This document shows, piece after piece, positions 51,400 through 60,656 of a DNA stretch of 64,000 bases. Under the pieces are notes generated by a model, which was not told the origin of the DNA, searched no databases, and saw nothing but the letters and a program-made list of their open reading frames with translations. The position numbers and the translations under genes were made by a program. Position 1 is the first letter of the stretch, and each line of letters opens with the position of its first letter. This DNA is from Pseudomonas sp. 102515 (GTDB taxonomy: Bacteria; Pseudomonadota; Gammaproteobacteria; Pseudomonadales; Pseudomonadaceae): positions 930,001 through 994,000 of the forward strand of contig NZ_JAVHTY010000001.1 of the NCBI RefSeq assembly GCF_031085165.1, read 5' to 3'.

Positions 51400-52743
51400 A
51401 TGCAGACTGCTATATCCAGTATCAGTGAAACAACCCTCGAACACATGGACGCGGAAAAGCAGAAGTCCATGAAGAACGTGGTGGCGGGAAGCCTTTTCGG
51501 TACGGCACTCGAAACCTATGACCTTTATCTCTATGGCACCGCCGCGGCCCTGATCTTCGCTCCCCTGTTTTTTCCTGGGCATGATGAAGCCGTCTCGCGG
51601 CTGGCCTCCCTTGCTTCCTTCGCCATTTCCTTCATCGCCAGACCCCTAGGTTCCCTAGTGCTTGGGCATTTCGGCGATCGTATCGGTCGGAAGAAGTTGC
51701 TTTATCTCACGCTGATCGTCATGGGGTTGAGCACCGTGGGTATCGGCCTTTTGCCTACCTATGCGAGCGTCGGTATCTGGGCGCCGATCATGCTGTGTGT
51801 CCTGCGCTTCATCCAGGGCTTCGCTTTCGCCGGCGAATACAGTGGCGCCGTGCTCATGCTTCTCGAACATGCGCCCAGGCGAAAACGTGGACTCTACGCC
51901 GCGATCAACAACATTGGCCCAGTGTTCGGCTTCATCGCCTCGGCTGGTTTACTCCTGATCGTCAGCAGCGCGTTATCTAAGGATGATTTCTACTCCTGGG
52001 GATGGCGCATTCCTTTTGTCGCCAGCCTCGTACTACTGATCGTTGGGGTCTTCGTTCGCTCGAAGGTGCCCGAATCTCCAGTATTCTTGGAGACCGCCGC
52101 GAAACGTTCCGCTAACGCAGCGCCCAGCCAGTCGCCCGCTATGCGGCTCTTCAAGCGCTATCCCAAGCAACTGCTACTGGTCGCTGGCGCCAACATCTGC
52201 CATTTCTCCACGTTCTACCTGTTCACCGTGTTCGCGCTGAGTTATGGCCAGCGGGAGCTAGGGCTATCCAACGCCTTCGTGCTATCGGTCGCTATGGTCG
52301 CGGTCTGCACCCATCTGGTGGTAGTGCCTTGCGCCGGCGCCTTGGCTGATCGAATAGGCAGGCGTACCACCATGCTCATTGGCTTCGCGTTCACAGCACT
52401 GGTCGCGTTTCCCTTCTGGTACCTGTTTTCCATCGGCCAGTTTCTGCCGATGGTCATAGGTTCATGCCTTTTCATGACGGGGTACGGCTTGGTCTACGGT
52501 GCCGTACCGTCGTTTACCGGTGAGGCATTCGGCCCTAGTGCTCGGTTTACCGGCTTTGCAATGGCGACCAACATTGGGGGTATCGTCGGCGGCGGAACCG
52601 CACCGATCCTCGGAGCGTACTTACTGAACCATTTCGGCTCCCCCTATGCCATTTCGATACTGACCATAAGCCTCGCGGTGATCTCGGCAACCTGCGTCTA
52701 CCTATCTGCCGAAACGAGAGATATCGATATCGTGAATGAATGA
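51400..52743 (+). CDS. MHS-family (metabolite:H+ symporter) transporter
   Basis: A 447-residue major facilitator of the MHS family (relatives ShiA, KgtP and ProP). It has a hydrophilic N-terminal 25 residues, then SLFGTALETYDLYLYGTAA typical of the first MHS helix, the loop motif GHFGDRIGRKK near residue 90, and RFIQGFAFAGEYSGAVLML. Twelve helices. It lies 54 bases after the kinase and is the likely importer for the carboxylate or sugar acid degraded by this operon. A terminator hairpin follows at once. An ATG 16 codons in could also start translation. Confidence 0.92.
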   Translation: MQTAISSISETTLEHMDAEKQKSMKNVVAGSLFGTALETYDLYLYGTAAALIFAPLFFPGHDEAVSRLASLASFAISFIARPLGSLVLGHFGDRIGRKKLLYLTLIVMGLSTVGIGLLPTYASVGIWAPIMLCVLRFIQGFAFAGEYSGAVLMLLEHAPRRKRGLYAAINNIGPVFGFIASAGLLLIVSSALSKDDFYSWGWRIPFVASLVLLIVGVFVRSKVPESPVFLETAAKRSANAAPSQSPAMRLFKRYPKQLLLVAGANICHFSTFYLFTVFALSYGQRELGLSNAFVLSVAMVAVCTHLVVVPCAGALADRIGRRTTMLIGFAFTALVAFPFWYLFSIGQFLPMVIGSCLFMTGYGLVYGAVPSFTGEAFGPSARFTGFAMATNIGGIVGGGTAPILGAYLLNHFGSPYAISILTISLAVISATCVYLSAETRDIDIVNE

Positions 52744-52754
52744 TCGATATGAGT

Positions 52755-52785
52755 GCGGCATGGGACTTGAATCCATGCCGCCTTT
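52755..52785 (+). terminator. terminator of the RuBisCO-like operon
   Basis: GCGGCATGG and CCATGCCGC form a perfect 9-bp stem with a 9-nt loop, followed by CTTT. It starts 12 bases after the transporter stop codon. Confidence 0.65.
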
Positions 52786-52799
52786 CGAAGGAACAGCTA

Positions 52800-53291
52800 C
52801 TCGTTGCCGATTTTGGCGTGGTGCCAGGCAGCGCTGCTGCGAGGATCGGCACTACCTGGCTCAGAACCATTAATATTCGAAGTGAAGGAGACAAGACTCA
52901 CAAAGAGTTCTTCCTACCGATCTCCGGACCTCTTTATGAGCACATCGACCGCGCTATAGCGTGGGCAGATTCCCTGCATTTCAAAGCCACGGACCAACTA
53001 TTTAACGTCAATAGGTTCTCTTCGCACTACAGGCGAGAAACTATGGATATACATCAGATTGAAGCAAGGTATAGGAAGCTCATGGCGTTGGTAGGGACTC
53101 GGATGACTCCGCACCGGTTCAGGCACACCTTGGCGTCTGGCCTGATGCGACAAGCTGATCGCAATATCCACGTAGCCAAGGCCCTGCTGAACCACTCGAG
53201 TATCGCTACCACGATGGAATACATCGAGACGGATCCACACCAGATGCGTCATGTCTCGAAGAACGTGCCGATAAGGTACCGAAGAGCCTGA
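52800..53291 (+). pseudogene. tyrosine recombinase (integrase) C-terminal fragment
   Basis: The last 150 or so residues of a phage-type integrase: TINIRSEGDKTHKEFFLPIS, then the box with RMTPHRFRHTLASGLMR (H-x-x-R) and LLNHSSIATTMEYIE with the nucleophile tyrosine. The N-terminal arm- and core-binding domains and the first catalytic arginine are missing, so it should be inactive. It lies about 370 bases from the 3' end of tRNA-Lys, where the integrase of an island inserted in that tRNA gene is expected. It probably starts within the transporter's terminator region after a deletion. Confidence 0.8.
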
Positions 53292-53622
53292 TCGCTCGAG
53301 TCGATTACAGCGCCCGGCAACACCAGGAGCAGCGACTGGATCCACCCAAGCAATTCCCCTCCCTGCCCTTTCAGCAGCCGGCGAGCATCGCCGCGCCTTC
53401 CACGCCAGAAGCGTTCGATCAGCTCGAAGAATGGATCAGCAATGGGGCGCGACCGCTTACAGCGGTCGTAAGACGGGGATAGTTGAGCAGCGAAGATAAA
53501 AACGAAATTTCGCCCACGCCAGCCTGTGCCAGGCTCAGGGCGCCAGCTGATTCAGTTCGACATCATCAAACCACGGAGCTAGATTCCGCCACAGACGGCT
53601 GCTTGTCTGAGCTGGGGAACGC
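53292..53622. other. intergenic stretch between integrase relic and tRNA terminator
   Basis: About 330 bases. A short frame shifted from the integrase relic stays open to about 53482 (ending LEEWISNGARPLTAVVRRG) and may be decayed coding sequence. No intact gene. No copy of the tRNA 3' end was seen here. Confidence 0.4.
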
Positions 53623-53648
53623 AAAAACCCTCCTTGCGGAGGGTTTTT
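53623..53648 (-). terminator. terminator of the tRNA-Lys gene
   Basis: AAAAACCCTCC-TTGC-GGAGGGTTTTT: a 6-bp GC stem extended by A/T pairs, with T-run on the minus strand, 8 bases downstream of the tRNA 3' end. Confidence 0.85.
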
Positions 53649-53656
53649 GGTGAAGA

Positions 53657-53732
53657 TGGTGGGTCGTGTGGGATTCGAACCTACGACCAATTGGTTAAAA
53701 GCCAACTGCTCTACCGACTGAGCTAACGACCC
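53657..53732 (-). tRNA. tRNA-Lys (anticodon UUU)
   Basis: A 76-base cloverleaf including encoded CCA. The acceptor stem GGGTCGT pairs with ACGACCC, the D-arm is AGCTCAGTCGGTAGAGC, the anticodon loop CTTTTAA carries UUU, and the T-arm contains GGTTCGAATCC. It directly precedes queC on the same strand. In P. aeruginosa the tRNA-Lys next to queC is a known insertion site for PAPI/pKLC102-type elements; the accessory DNA here begins at this gene's 3' end. Confidence 0.97.
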
Positions 53733-53792
53733 GTTAGTGGCCGCCATTCTAGCGATTTTCTCAGGAGAATCAACACCCTAGATGAAAATTTT

Positions 53793-54467
53793 TTACTGAT
53801 AGCGTGTGGGGTCGGAAATCTTGGCCGCCTTGAAGCCTTCGGCACGCAGGCGGCAGCTGTCGCAGCGACCACAGGCTTGGCCCTCATCGTCGGCCTGATA
53901 GCAGGAGACGGTCAGGGCATAGTCCACACCCAGCTGGCTGCCAGCCTGGACGATTTGCGCTTTGGAGAGGAATTGCAGCGGAGCTTCGATCTTGAAGGTA
54001 TCCCCTTCCACACCGGCCTTGGTGGCGAGATTGGCCAGGCGTTCGAAGGCATCGACGAACTCGGGCCGGCAATCCGGATAGCCGGAATAGTCCACCGCGT
54101 TCACCCCAATGAAGAGATGACGGGCACCGAGCACCTCGGCCCAACCCAGGGCCAGCGACAGGAACACGGTGTTGCGTGCCGGCACGTAGGTGACAGGGAT
54201 GCCCTCCCCCGGGGCCTCCGGGACGGCGATATCCGGATCGGTAAGCGCCGAGCCGCCAATGCCGTTGAGATCCAGACCGATCACCTTGTGCTCGACGACA
54301 CCCAGCTGACGCGCCACGCGCTCGGCGGCTTGCAGCTCGGCTCTATGGCGCTGGCCGTAGTCGAAACTCATGGTGTGACAGGCGAAGCCCTGGGCCTGGG
54401 CCATGGCGACGATGGTGGCGGAATCCAGGCCGCCGGAAAGAAGGATGACCGCTTTAGGCTGACTCAT
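53793..54467 (-). CDS. queC: 7-cyano-7-deazaguanine synthase QueC
   Basis: ATP-dependent synthesis of preQ0 from 7-carboxy-7-deazaguanine in queuosine synthesis. From the ATG at 54467 it has 224 residues, the normal length. The PP-loop SGGLDSAT is at residues 12-19 and the zinc site CGRCDSC near the C-terminus. The start is 2 bases after the queE stop, so the two form an operon. Confidence 0.96.
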   Translation of the reverse strand: MSQPKAVILLSGGLDSATIVAMAQAQGFACHTMSFDYGQRHRAELQAAERVARQLGVVEHKVIGLDLNGIGGSALTDPDIAVPEAPGEGIPVTYVPARNTVFLSLALGWAEVLGARHLFIGVNAVDYSGYPDCRPEFVDAFERLANLATKAGVEGDTFKIEAPLQFLSKAQIVQAGSQLGVDYALTVSCYQADDEGQACGRCDSCRLRAEGFKAAKISDPTRYQ

Positions 54468-54469
54468 GC

Positions 54470-55120
54470 TCAGTGTCCCGGTTCGTCGTTCCAGAGAATC
54501 TTGTGCAGCTGCAGCTGGAAACGCACCGGCAGATTGTCCGCCACGATCCACTCCGCCAGCTCCCGCGGCACCACCTGGCCATGGCTGGGCGAGAACAGCA
54601 CCTCGCCTGTCCGTTGCTCCAGGCGATACTCGATCAACTTGGACACCGCCCAGTCATAGTCCTCGCGGGAGCAGATGACGAACTTGATCTGATCGTTGGG
54701 CGTCAGGTGGTCGAGGTTGGCGTACAGGTTGCGCCCCACCTCTCCCGATCCCGGCGTCTTTAGGTCGACGACCTTGCTGACGCGCACGTCCACGCCACTG
54801 ACATCCAGGGCGCCACTGGTTTCCAGGGACACCTGGTAGCCGGCGTCGCACAGCTGCTCAAGCAGCTTGAGGCAGTTGGGCTGGGCCAGCGGTTCGCCGC
54901 CAGTCACGCAGATGTGCCGCGGCCGGTAGCTCGCGACCTGGTCCAGGATGGCATCCAGGTGATGGATCTCGCCGCCGGTGAAGGCATAGGCCGTGTCGCA
55001 ATAGTGGCAGCGCAGGGGACAGCCGGTAAGCCGAACGAAGACAGTGGGAAGACCGGCGGTGCGGGCTTCACCCTGGAGCGAATAGAAGATTTCGGTGAGA
55101 CGTAGGGTATCTTTTTGCAT
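54470..55120 (-). CDS. queE: 7-carboxy-7-deazaguanine synthase QueE
   Basis: Radical SAM enzyme making 7-carboxy-7-deazaguanine in queuosine synthesis. From the ATG at 55120 it has 216 residues, as in other Pseudomonas. The cluster motif is CPLRCHYC (C-x3-C-x2-C), preceded by FYSLQGE and followed by VTGGEPLAQ. Upstream in-frame codons to 55153 reach close to the cpoB terminator and are unlikely to be used. Confidence 0.95.
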   Translation of the reverse strand: MQKDTLRLTEIFYSLQGEARTAGLPTVFVRLTGCPLRCHYCDTAYAFTGGEIHHLDAILDQVASYRPRHICVTGGEPLAQPNCLKLLEQLCDAGYQVSLETSGALDVSGVDVRVSKVVDLKTPGSGEVGRNLYANLDHLTPNDQIKFVICSREDYDWAVSKLIEYRLEQRTGEVLFSPSHGQVVPRELAEWIVADNLPVRFQLQLHKILWNDEPGH

Positions 55121-55176
55121 GGGAGCCACGGGCGTGACGGCTACACAGGCCATCCGCCTCCGTTGCGGTAGATAAG

Positions 55177-55205
55177 AAAAAAGCCTGCGCTAGGGCAGGC
55201 TTTTC
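55177..55205. terminator. bidirectional terminator between cpoB and queE
   Basis: GCCTGC-GCTAGG-GCAGGC stem-loop with six A on the left and TTTT on the right. It overlaps the last codons of cpoB. Confidence 0.8.
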
Positions 55206-56017
55206 AGATCCCGCTGCGCCAGTTGCGCAGCGGAGGTGCCGGGATACTGGCTGATGACCTGCTGGTACATGCCCTTGGCCCGATCGGTGCGGCCGAGCTT
55301 CTGCTCGACGCCACCCAGTTTGTACAGCGAATCCGGCACCTTGTTGCTGGTGGGATAGGCCTGACTGACCTTGGCGAATGCCTGGCCCGCGGCCTGCAGA
55401 TCGCCCTTGGCCAGATTCACTTCACCCAGCCAGTATTGGGCATTGCCCGCATACTGGCTGTTGGGATACTTGCGTAGAAAGGCGTTGAAGGCCTGACTGG
55501 CCTTGTCGAAATCCTTGGCTTTTATCAGATCGAAGGCAGCGTCGTAGTACAGCTTTTCCTTCGCCGGATCGCCCGGTTCGCTGCTGGCGACCGGTCCGCC
55601 TGCGGAAGCAGGTGGGGCCGGCGTGTTGTTGGCCGCGATGGCACCGCCCTGGGCAGCACCCGCAGCGGCTCCGGCACCTGCATTGGCAGGGGCGGAAGAA
55701 AGCTGGGAAATACGGCCATCCAGATCCTGGTAACGATCCAATCCTTCCTGCTTGAGCTGGCGGATCTCGTTTTCCTGAACCTCGACCTGGCCACGCAGGC
55801 GAGCGATATCGTCCTGCATCTGTTGCAACTGCATGAACAGTTGACCCATGCCGGAAACGGGAGCCCCGTTTCCGGCACTGGCCGCGCCTGCGCTGCCATA
55901 GCCTTGCCCAGCGGACTGGGCAACACCATAGCTACCATCCTGTACGGGAACCTGAGCCCCGGCGACAACCGGTACACCAAGGGTCAGGGCGATCAAGAAC
56001 TGCAGGCGCTTGGACAT
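55190..56017 (-). CDS. cpoB: Tol-Pal associated periplasmic protein CpoB (YbgF)
   Basis: Periplasmic protein coordinating peptidoglycan synthesis with Tol-Pal-driven outer membrane constriction. The 275 residues contain a signal peptide (cleavage near VAGAQV), an N-terminal coiled coil (LQQMQDDIARLRGQVEVQENEIRQLKQEG region, about 60-105), an Ala/Gly-rich linker (about 110-150) and C-terminal TPR repeats (YYDAAFDLIKAKDFDKASQAF onward). It starts 6 bases after pal. Confidence 0.94.
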   Translation of the reverse strand: MSKRLQFLIALTLGVPVVAGAQVPVQDGSYGVAQSAGQGYGSAGAASAGNGAPVSGMGQLFMQLQQMQDDIARLRGQVEVQENEIRQLKQEGLDRYQDLDGRISQLSSAPANAGAGAAAGAAQGGAIAANNTPAPPASAGGPVASSEPGDPAKEKLYYDAAFDLIKAKDFDKASQAFNAFLRKYPNSQYAGNAQYWLGEVNLAKGDLQAAGQAFAKVSQAYPTSNKVPDSLYKLGGVEQKLGRTDRAKGMYQQVISQYPGTSAAQLAQRDLKSLP

Positions 56018-56023
56018 CGTTTA

Positions 56024-56548
56024 TTACTTCTTCAGCTCGACGCGACGGTTCTGAGCCCAGGAAGCTTCGTCGTGACCGACGGCAACCGGACGCTCTTTAC
56101 CGTAGGACACCAGCTCCAGCTGAGCCGGGGACACGCCCTGCAGCACCAGGTAGCGCTGAACGGCCTTGGCACGACGCTCGCCCAGAGCCAGGTTGTACTC
56201 GCGGGTACCGCGTTCGTCGGTGTTGCCTTCCAGAACGACGCGCTGGCCGCTGGCCTTCAGGTCACGGGCGTGAACGTCCAGAGCGCGCATGGCTTCCGGC
56301 TTCAGGTCGGAGCTGTCGTACTCGAAGTAGAAGGTGGTGATGGCGCGCAGAGCGGCTTCGTCGCCCATGCTGCCGTCGACGGCACCGGAGTTGGCGCCGT
56401 AGCCAGCGTTCGGATCGACAGCACCGGCGCCGGCGCCAGCACCAGCGCCTTCACCGGAGGCGTCGCCGCCCTTGGAGGAACAGCCCACGGCCACGGCCAT
56501 GGCCAGAGCCAGTGCAGCGAACTTGCCGAATTTCAGCATTTCCATCAT
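56024..56548 (-). CDS. pal: peptidoglycan-associated lipoprotein Pal (OprL)
   Basis: Outer-membrane lipoprotein that binds peptidoglycan and TolB. The 174-residue protein is nearly identical to P. aeruginosa OprL, with lipobox VGCSS (acylated cysteine near 23), an alanine/glycine-rich linker slightly longer than in OprL, and an OmpA-like domain with [14 protein letters not shown] and the C-terminal [14 protein letters not shown] lies 4 bases before the ATG at 56548; the next ATG (second codon) is equally close. Confidence 0.97.
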   Translation of the reverse strand: MMEMLKFGKFAALALAMAVAVGCSSKGGDASGEGAGAGAGAGAVDPNAGYGANSGAVDGSMGDEAALRAITTFYFEYDSSDLKPEAMRALDVHARDLKASGQRVVLEGNTDERGTREYNLALGERRAKAVQRYLVLQGVSPAQLELVSYGKERPVAVGHDEASWAQNRRVELKK

Positions 56549-56604
56549 GTAACTCCTAAAAGAACCGCAATGTTGGTGTAACTAAGGACTTTTCTAATTA
56601 GCCG

Positions 56605-57903
56605 TCAGTTCAGGTAAGGAGACCAGGAAGGCTCGCGCACGTCACCCTGGGCGGTGGGAATAGGAATCCGGACGCGACCATTGATGGAGACAAGCATCAG
56701 TACGCCTCGGTCCTGCTGGCGGGTGGCGTAGATTAGCATGGTGCCATTGGGCGCAACAGTGGGCGAATCGTTGAGGCTGGTGTTGGAAAGTACCCGCACA
56801 GAGCCGCGTTGGAGGTCTTGCGCAGCGATCTGGAAGTTGGTGAAACCTTCCTGGCGATGCACCATGACCAGGGTCTTTTCATCCGCCGAAAGTTTTGGGT
56901 TGGCGTTGTAGTTGCCGACGAAAGTCACGCGCTCAGCACCCCCGCCATTGGCGCTGGTCTTGTAGATCTGCGGCTTGCCGGAGCGATCCGAGGTGAAATA
57001 GATGGTCTGGCCATCCTTACCCCAGAAGGGCTCGGTATCGATGGCAGAGTCATTCGTCACACGACGAATGGCACGCGAACCGAGGTCCATCACATAGATT
57101 TCGGGGTTGCCGTCCTTGGACAGCACGAAGGCCAGGCGATTGCCATCGGGCGAAAACGCCGGCGCGCCATTCAGGCCCTCGAAGTTGGTCAGCTGCTCGC
57201 GGCGACCGGTGTCGATGTACTGCATGAAGATGCGCGGGCGCTGCTGCTCGAAGGAAACGTAGGCGATGCGCTTGCCGTCCGGGGCGAAACGCGGCGACAG
57301 GATCGGTTCGCGCGATTGCAGCAGGGTAACGGCACGAGCACCGTCATAGTCGGCGCGCTGCAGGGTGTAACGGGTGTTGGTGGCGGAGAAACGCTCGGCG
57401 GTCACATAGAGGATACGCGTCGAGAAGGCGCCCTTCACCCCGGTCAGCTTTTCATAGGCCTGGTCCGAGATGAAGTGCGCCATGTCGCGCAGCTGATCGG
57501 TGCTGCCACCGACGTTGCCGGTCAGGACCTGTTGCTCGGTGGAGACGTTGAACAGGGCGTAGCTGATCTGCAGCCGGCCACCGTTGGGGACGACGTTGCC
57601 CACCAGCACGTAGTTGGCGCCCAGCGCCTTCCAGTCACGGAAGATCACTTCGCTCGCCTGGCTCGGCTGACTCAGCATGTTCTGGCGCGGAATCGGCGAG
57701 AACACCCCGGAGTTGCGCAGGTCGTCGCTGACGATATTGGCCAGGTCTTCCGGGAGCGGCTGACCACCCTGCCAGCCGAAGGGCACGACGGCGATCGGAA
57801 TGGCGCGATCGCTACCGCTGGAGATCACCAGCGGATCGGCCGCCTGGGCGGAGCCCACCACCAGGACCAGGCCCAGCAGGATGTAACGGATCAGGGTGTT
57901 CAC
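56605..57903 (-). CDS. tolB: Tol-Pal system protein TolB
   Basis: Periplasmic beta-propeller protein linking TolA to Pal. 432 residues with signal peptide (cleavage near AQAADP), an N-terminal domain (about 25-165) and a six-bladed propeller with repeated units such as [33 protein letters not shown] and [14 protein letters not shown]. The start is a GTG overlapping the tolA stop by 4 bases. Confidence 0.97.
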   Translation of the reverse strand: MNTLIRYILLGLVLVVGSAQAADPLVISSGSDRAIPIAVVPFGWQGGQPLPEDLANIVSDDLRNSGVFSPIPRQNMLSQPSQASEVIFRDWKALGANYVLVGNVVPNGGRLQISYALFNVSTEQQVLTGNVGGSTDQLRDMAHFISDQAYEKLTGVKGAFSTRILYVTAERFSATNTRYTLQRADYDGARAVTLLQSREPILSPRFAPDGKRIAYVSFEQQRPRIFMQYIDTGRREQLTNFEGLNGAPAFSPDGNRLAFVLSKDGNPEIYVMDLGSRAIRRVTNDSAIDTEPFWGKDGQTIYFTSDRSGKPQIYKTSANGGGAERVTFVGNYNANPKLSADEKTLVMVHRQEGFTNFQIAAQDLQRGSVRVLSNTSLNDSPTVAPNGTMLIYATRQQDRGVLMLVSINGRVRIPIPTAQGDVREPSWSPYLN

Positions 57904-59003
57904 AGACTCAGGTCCTCCGGTTTGAAGATCATGCGGCGCTGACGGTACAGCTGATCGAAGGTCTTGCGATCCAGCTGCTGCAGCTCACGGATACGACCGA
58001 CGTTACGTACGGCCGATACCGCTGAATTATCGAATTCCTTGTTGCCACTGGAGCGGGTCACCGTCGCGCTGGTAATGGTGCCGTCCGGCAGCATGTTGAT
58101 CTGCACTTCGACGCTCATGCCGTTGCGCGCCGACTGAGGACGCGTCCACTGCTCGCTGACCAGACGCACGATCAGGTCATCGAAGCTCGACGCCACCTCG
58201 TCGCCCTGCTCTTCGGCCAGTGCCTGTTGCCGTTGGGTATCATCGGACAGCAGCTCGGCCAACGCCTGCGCCTTCTTGTCTTCCGCCGCCTTGCGTGCAG
58301 CTGCCTGGGCAGCCTTCTTCTTGGCGTCGTCCGCCGCTTTCTTCTTGGCGGCTTCTGCCGCAGCCTCTTTCTTGGCCGCTTCTGCCGCAGCCTTCTGCTT
58401 GGCCTCTTCCGCGGACTTCTGCTTGGCTGCTTCAGCCGCCGCCTTCTTGGCCGCTTCGTCGGCTGCCTTCTGTTTGGCGGCTTCGTCGGCCTTCTTCTTG
58501 GCGATATCCGCCTGTTTCTTCTGCTCGACAGCCTGCTTGGCTTCCGCAGCCGCCTTGGCGGCCTCGGACTGTTTCTCGGCCTCAGCCTTGGCTTCGGCGG
58601 CTTTGGCCGCCGCTTCCGCTTGCTGCGCCTTTCGAGCGTCGTCGGCTTTCTTTTGTTCCGCGGCCTGTTGCTGGGCTTCCTTCTGTTGCTGAGCCGCCTT
58701 GGCCGCCGCCGCTTCACGCTGGGCTTCCTGTTGCTCGCGACGCTGCTCCAGCTGCTCCTGCTCGTACTGTTTGGCCGCGGTCTTCTTCGCCTCCCCCGCC
58801 AGTTTCTGCTCGGTCTGCACCTGCGCCGAACTCTTGGACTTGAGCTGGACCAGGGTCGCCTGGACGACCGGGCGCGACTGGGGCAATTCAGGGGTGAAGG
58901 CGAAGCTGACGAACAGCAGGCCGAAGATCAGCACATGCAGGGCGACTGCCCAGATGACCGGCCAGAAATAACTTTCGGACGACGAACGCTCGCGGTGTCG
59001 CAT
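57900..59003 (-). CDS. tolA: Tol-Pal system protein TolA
   Basis: Inner-membrane protein spanning the periplasm to transmit TolQR-generated force. 367 residues: one N-terminal helix (about 14-35), a long Ala/Lys/Glu-rich helical domain (about 60-265, rich in AAKAA and KKAAEEA words) and a globular C-terminal domain with [14 protein letters not shown]. The ATG at 59003 overlaps the tolR stop by one base (TGATG); a TTG one codon earlier is an alternative start. Confidence 0.96.
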   Translation of the reverse strand: MRHRERSSSESYFWPVIWAVALHVLIFGLLFVSFAFTPELPQSRPVVQATLVQLKSKSSAQVQTEQKLAGEAKKTAAKQYEQEQLEQRREQQEAQREAAAAKAAQQQKEAQQQAAEQKKADDARKAQQAEAAAKAAEAKAEAEKQSEAAKAAAEAKQAVEQKKQADIAKKKADEAAKQKAADEAAKKAAAEAAKQKSAEEAKQKAAAEAAKKEAAAEAAKKKAADDAKKKAAQAAARKAAEDKKAQALAELLSDDTQRQQALAEEQGDEVASSFDDLIVRLVSEQWTRPQSARNGMSVEVQINMLPDGTITSATVTRSSGNKEFDNSAVSAVRNVGRIRELQQLDRKTFDQLYRQRRMIFKPEDLSL

Positions 59004-59449
59004 CAAGGCGCCTCGGTAATCAACCCGACGTTGGGCACGCCGGCCTGTTGCAAGGCACCCATGGCGCCGGCGACGACACCATAGTTGGCAGCCTTGTCAC
59101 CCCGGATGAACACCTGGGTGTCCGCACGCTGACGCATGATGGCACCGACCTGCTGACTCAGTTGGGGCAGCGACACCGCGGTCTCGGACTTGGCCTTCTG
59201 ATCGGTATCGACCTCGGAACCGACGTTCCAGTAGTAGGTACCATTGGCCTTCACGGAGACGGTGAGGATCTGCTTGTCGTTGTCCTGCGGCAGGGCCTGA
59301 CTGTCGACCTTGGGCAGGTCGACCTTGACGCCCTGGTTGAGCATGGGTGCCGTCACCATGAAGATGACGAGGAGCACCAACATCACGTCGATGTAGGGCA
59401 CCACGTTCATCTCGGCGACGGGCTTGCGTTTCTTGCGGCGAGGGACCAT
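59003..59449 (-). CDS. tolR: Tol-Pal system protein TolR
   Basis: ExbD/TolR-family inner-membrane subunit of the TolQR proton-driven motor. 148 residues with a single N-terminal helix including the proton-path aspartate (NVVPYIDVMLVLLVIFMVTAP) and a periplasmic domain. AGAGG precedes the ATG at 59449. Confidence 0.97.
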   Translation of the reverse strand: MVPRRKKRKPVAEMNVVPYIDVMLVLLVIFMVTAPMLNQGVKVDLPKVDSQALPQDNDKQILTVSVKANGTYYWNVGSEVDTDQKAKSETAVSLPQLSQQVGAIMRQRADTQVFIRGDKAANYGVVAGAMGALQQAGVPNVGLITEAP

Positions 59450-59460
59450 GGGATACCTCT

Positions 59461-60153
59461 TTATTCGTCGCTGGTGTGGACTTTGCGGTGCAGGATGGCC
59501 TGGAATTCGTCCGCAAAGGTGTAGTAGCGGTTGATCAGCATTTCCGAGCGGGAGGCGAAGCGGTTGTAGGCCACGACGGCGGGAATGGCGGCGAACAGAC
59601 CGATGGCGGTGGCGATCAGGGCTTCGGCGATGCCGGGCGCCACGGTGGCCAGGGTCGCCTGCTGGGCGGTGGACAGGCCACGGAAGGAGTTCATGATGCC
59701 CCAGACGGTACCGAACAGGCCCACATAGGGGCTGGTGGAACCGACGGTCGCCAGGAACGGCAGCGCCTGCTCGAGCTTTTCTTCCTCACGGGAGATGGCG
59801 ACGCGCATGGCGCGCGAGACGCCTTCCATCACGGCATCGGGATCCACGCCGGGCTGCTGACGCAGGCGGGAGAATTCCTTGAAGCCGGCACGGAAGATCT
59901 GTTCGACGCCGGAATCCGGATCGGGGTTGCTACCGGCCTGGCGATACAGCTTGGACAGATCGATGCCCGACCAGAATTTCTCTTCGAAGGCATCCAGGGA
60001 ACGCTTGGCGGCGCGCATGGCATTGCCGCGCTGGATGATCATGATCCAGGACGTGACAGAGGCTGCGACCAGGATGAGCATCACCAGTTGCACCACCAGA
60101 CTGGCGTTGGCGATGAGGCTCCACATGGACGTATGGTCGACGTTGGGTTGCAC
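59461..60153 (-). CDS. tolQ: Tol-Pal system protein TolQ
   Basis: ExbB/MotA-family proton channel subunit. 230 residues with three helices (about 15-38, 135-157 and 170-190), the conserved VGSTSPYVGLFGTVWGIMNSF and IAEALIATAIGLFAAIPAV. It starts at a GTG with CAGGAG seven bases upstream, inside the end of ybgC. Confidence 0.97.
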   Translation of the reverse strand: MQPNVDHTSMWSLIANASLVVQLVMLILVAASVTSWIMIIQRGNAMRAAKRSLDAFEEKFWSGIDLSKLYRQAGSNPDPDSGVEQIFRAGFKEFSRLRQQPGVDPDAVMEGVSRAMRVAISREEEKLEQALPFLATVGSTSPYVGLFGTVWGIMNSFRGLSTAQQATLATVAPGIAEALIATAIGLFAAIPAVVAYNRFASRSEMLINRYYTFADEFQAILHRKVHTSDE

Positions 60154-60155
60154 GC

Positions 60156-60605
60156 TTAATCTCCTGATTGAATTGACGCCGGATTTCCGGCAAGAACCGT
60201 TCGCATGGCTTCGGGCATCGCCCTGGGCCTGAAGCTGTCAGCACGCACGCAGGCGACCGTCACCCACCCTTCACAGAGCAGGACAGCGTCTCTGGCGCGC
60301 CGGACCTCCTGGTGAAACCTGAGGCTGGCGCGCTTCGCCTCGACCACCTCGGCACCGATCAGCAACTCGTCATCCAGTCGCGCGGGCGCATGGTAGCGCG
60401 CTTCGCTGCTATGGACGACGAACAGCAGACCGTCCCGGGCGAGCTCGGACTGGGCATAGCCCAGCGCGCGCAGTCGCTCGGTGCGGGCGCGTTCCATGAA
60501 CTTGAGGTAGTTGACGTAATAGACGATGCCGCCGGCATCGGTATCTTCGTAGTAGACACGACACCTGAGGACGGACGGCGACGGGCTCCGCGATTGCGCG
60601 TGCAT
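60156..60605 (-). CDS. ybgC: acyl-CoA thioesterase YbgC
   Basis: Cytoplasmic hotdog-fold thioesterase, first gene of the tol-pal operon. 149 residues with the catalytic aspartate motif [22 protein letters not shown] near residues 17-38. Two bases separate it from tolQ. Confidence 0.95.
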   Translation of the reverse strand: MHAQSRSPSPSVLRCRVYYEDTDAGGIVYYVNYLKFMERARTERLRALGYAQSELARDGLLFVVHSSEARYHAPARLDDELLIGAEVVEAKRASLRFHQEVRRARDAVLLCEGWVTVACVRADSFRPRAMPEAMRTVLAGNPASIQSGD

Positions 60606-60656
60606 ACTCTAGAACCTAGCCTCGCCGTTGCCAATCAGAAATGTTCGCAACTGCAT

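Noticed and set aside
28555-53656. Second copy of the tRNA-Lys 3' end marking the left border of the island
   Set aside because: I looked for GATTCGAACC-type words near likely borders and found none, so I do not assign att sites.
53535-53747. 70-codon frame on the minus strand across the tRNA-Lys gene
   Set aside because: It reads through the tRNA and its terminator; the SLAQSVEQLAFNQLVVGSNPTRP-like string is the usual artefact of translating a tRNA gene.
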